From Phyto melanocephala (lineage: Eukaryota; Arthropoda; Insecta; Diptera; Rhinophoridae), in the NCBI GenBank assembly GCA_941918925.1, contig OW799234.1:130676895-130740894 (forward strand): a stretch of 64,000 bases of DNA. The letters are read 5' to 3'. Positions 63,922 through 64,000 of this stretch are shown in pieces. A model generated the notes under the pieces. That model saw only the letters and a list, made by a program, of their open reading frames with translations, searched no databases and was not told where the DNA came from. A program made the position numbers and the translations under genes. The first letter of the stretch is position 1; every line of letters begins with the position of its first letter.

Positions 63922-64000
63922 TTTGATCAAACTTACAACCAGTCAACATGGTTGCTATTAAAAATAATACTTGACATATTTTTCAAAGAAAACTAGTTAA

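Noticed and set aside
1..64000. tRNA, rRNA, CRISPR array or bacterial-type operon
   Set aside because: No cloverleaf with a GGTTCGAATCC-type T-arm, no rRNA-like conserved blocks, no evenly spaced direct repeats with spacers, and the gene structure is spliced.

Overview
The window is about 70% A+T, with long introns, no operons and dense remnants of Helitron, mariner, hAT, LINE and Penelope elements. This is typical of a cyclorrhaphan, probably calyptrate, fly. The species cannot be named from the sequence alone.

One host gene is recognisable with confidence. It is the fly orthologue of Rhophilin (Rhp), on the minus strand. Eleven coding exons between 33770 and 7585 join with fully consistent splice phases. 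Together they encode 683 residues: an HR1 Rho-binding coiled coil (exons at 33.77-33.43 kb), a BRO1 domain (18.18-13.43 kb and probably the 9.0 kb exon), a PDZ domain (8.87-8.34 kb) and a serine-rich tail (7.79-7.59 kb). The short N-terminal coding exon is less certain. A good candidate (five codons, MSDKK, with a CAAA start context, donor GTGAGT and the right phase) lies at 63921-63907. If it is correct, the gene spans almost the whole window and nearly everything else is intron, with 1-7.5 kb as the 3' flank.

Layout by coordinate. 1-7.5 kb: 3' flank with two abutting MITEs inside a duplicated segment, Jockey-like LINE scraps, a palindromic MITE and two elements bordered by TATACCC. 7.6-18.2 kb: exons for the PDZ and BRO1 domains, with two mariner-type elements, a Helitron and a LINE remnant in the introns. 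18.2-33.4 kb: a 15 kb intron with hAT MITEs, a Helitron, palindromic MITEs and a pile-up of three LINE fragments. It ends in a Helitron inserted 10 bp from the splice donor of the second HR1 exon, and that Helitron carries a nested hAT foldback element. 33.4-33.8 kb: HR1 exons. 33.8-63.9 kb: a very long putative first intron with hAT and mariner elements, a Penelope endonuclease remnant between long inverted arms, LINE remnants, a low-copy repeat family and a cluster of a 12-bp palindromic motif. Near 62 kb a mariner copy carries an unrelated antisense gene fragment.

I saw no tRNA, rRNA or CRISPR array. All transposon coding remnants are broken. The items most worth following up are the Helitron at the splice donor, the His/Cys-rich insert in the PDZ domain, the hammerhead-like core in the Penelope arms, the GCARCATGTTGC cluster at 45.7-53.5 kb, and the mariner with captured coding sequence.
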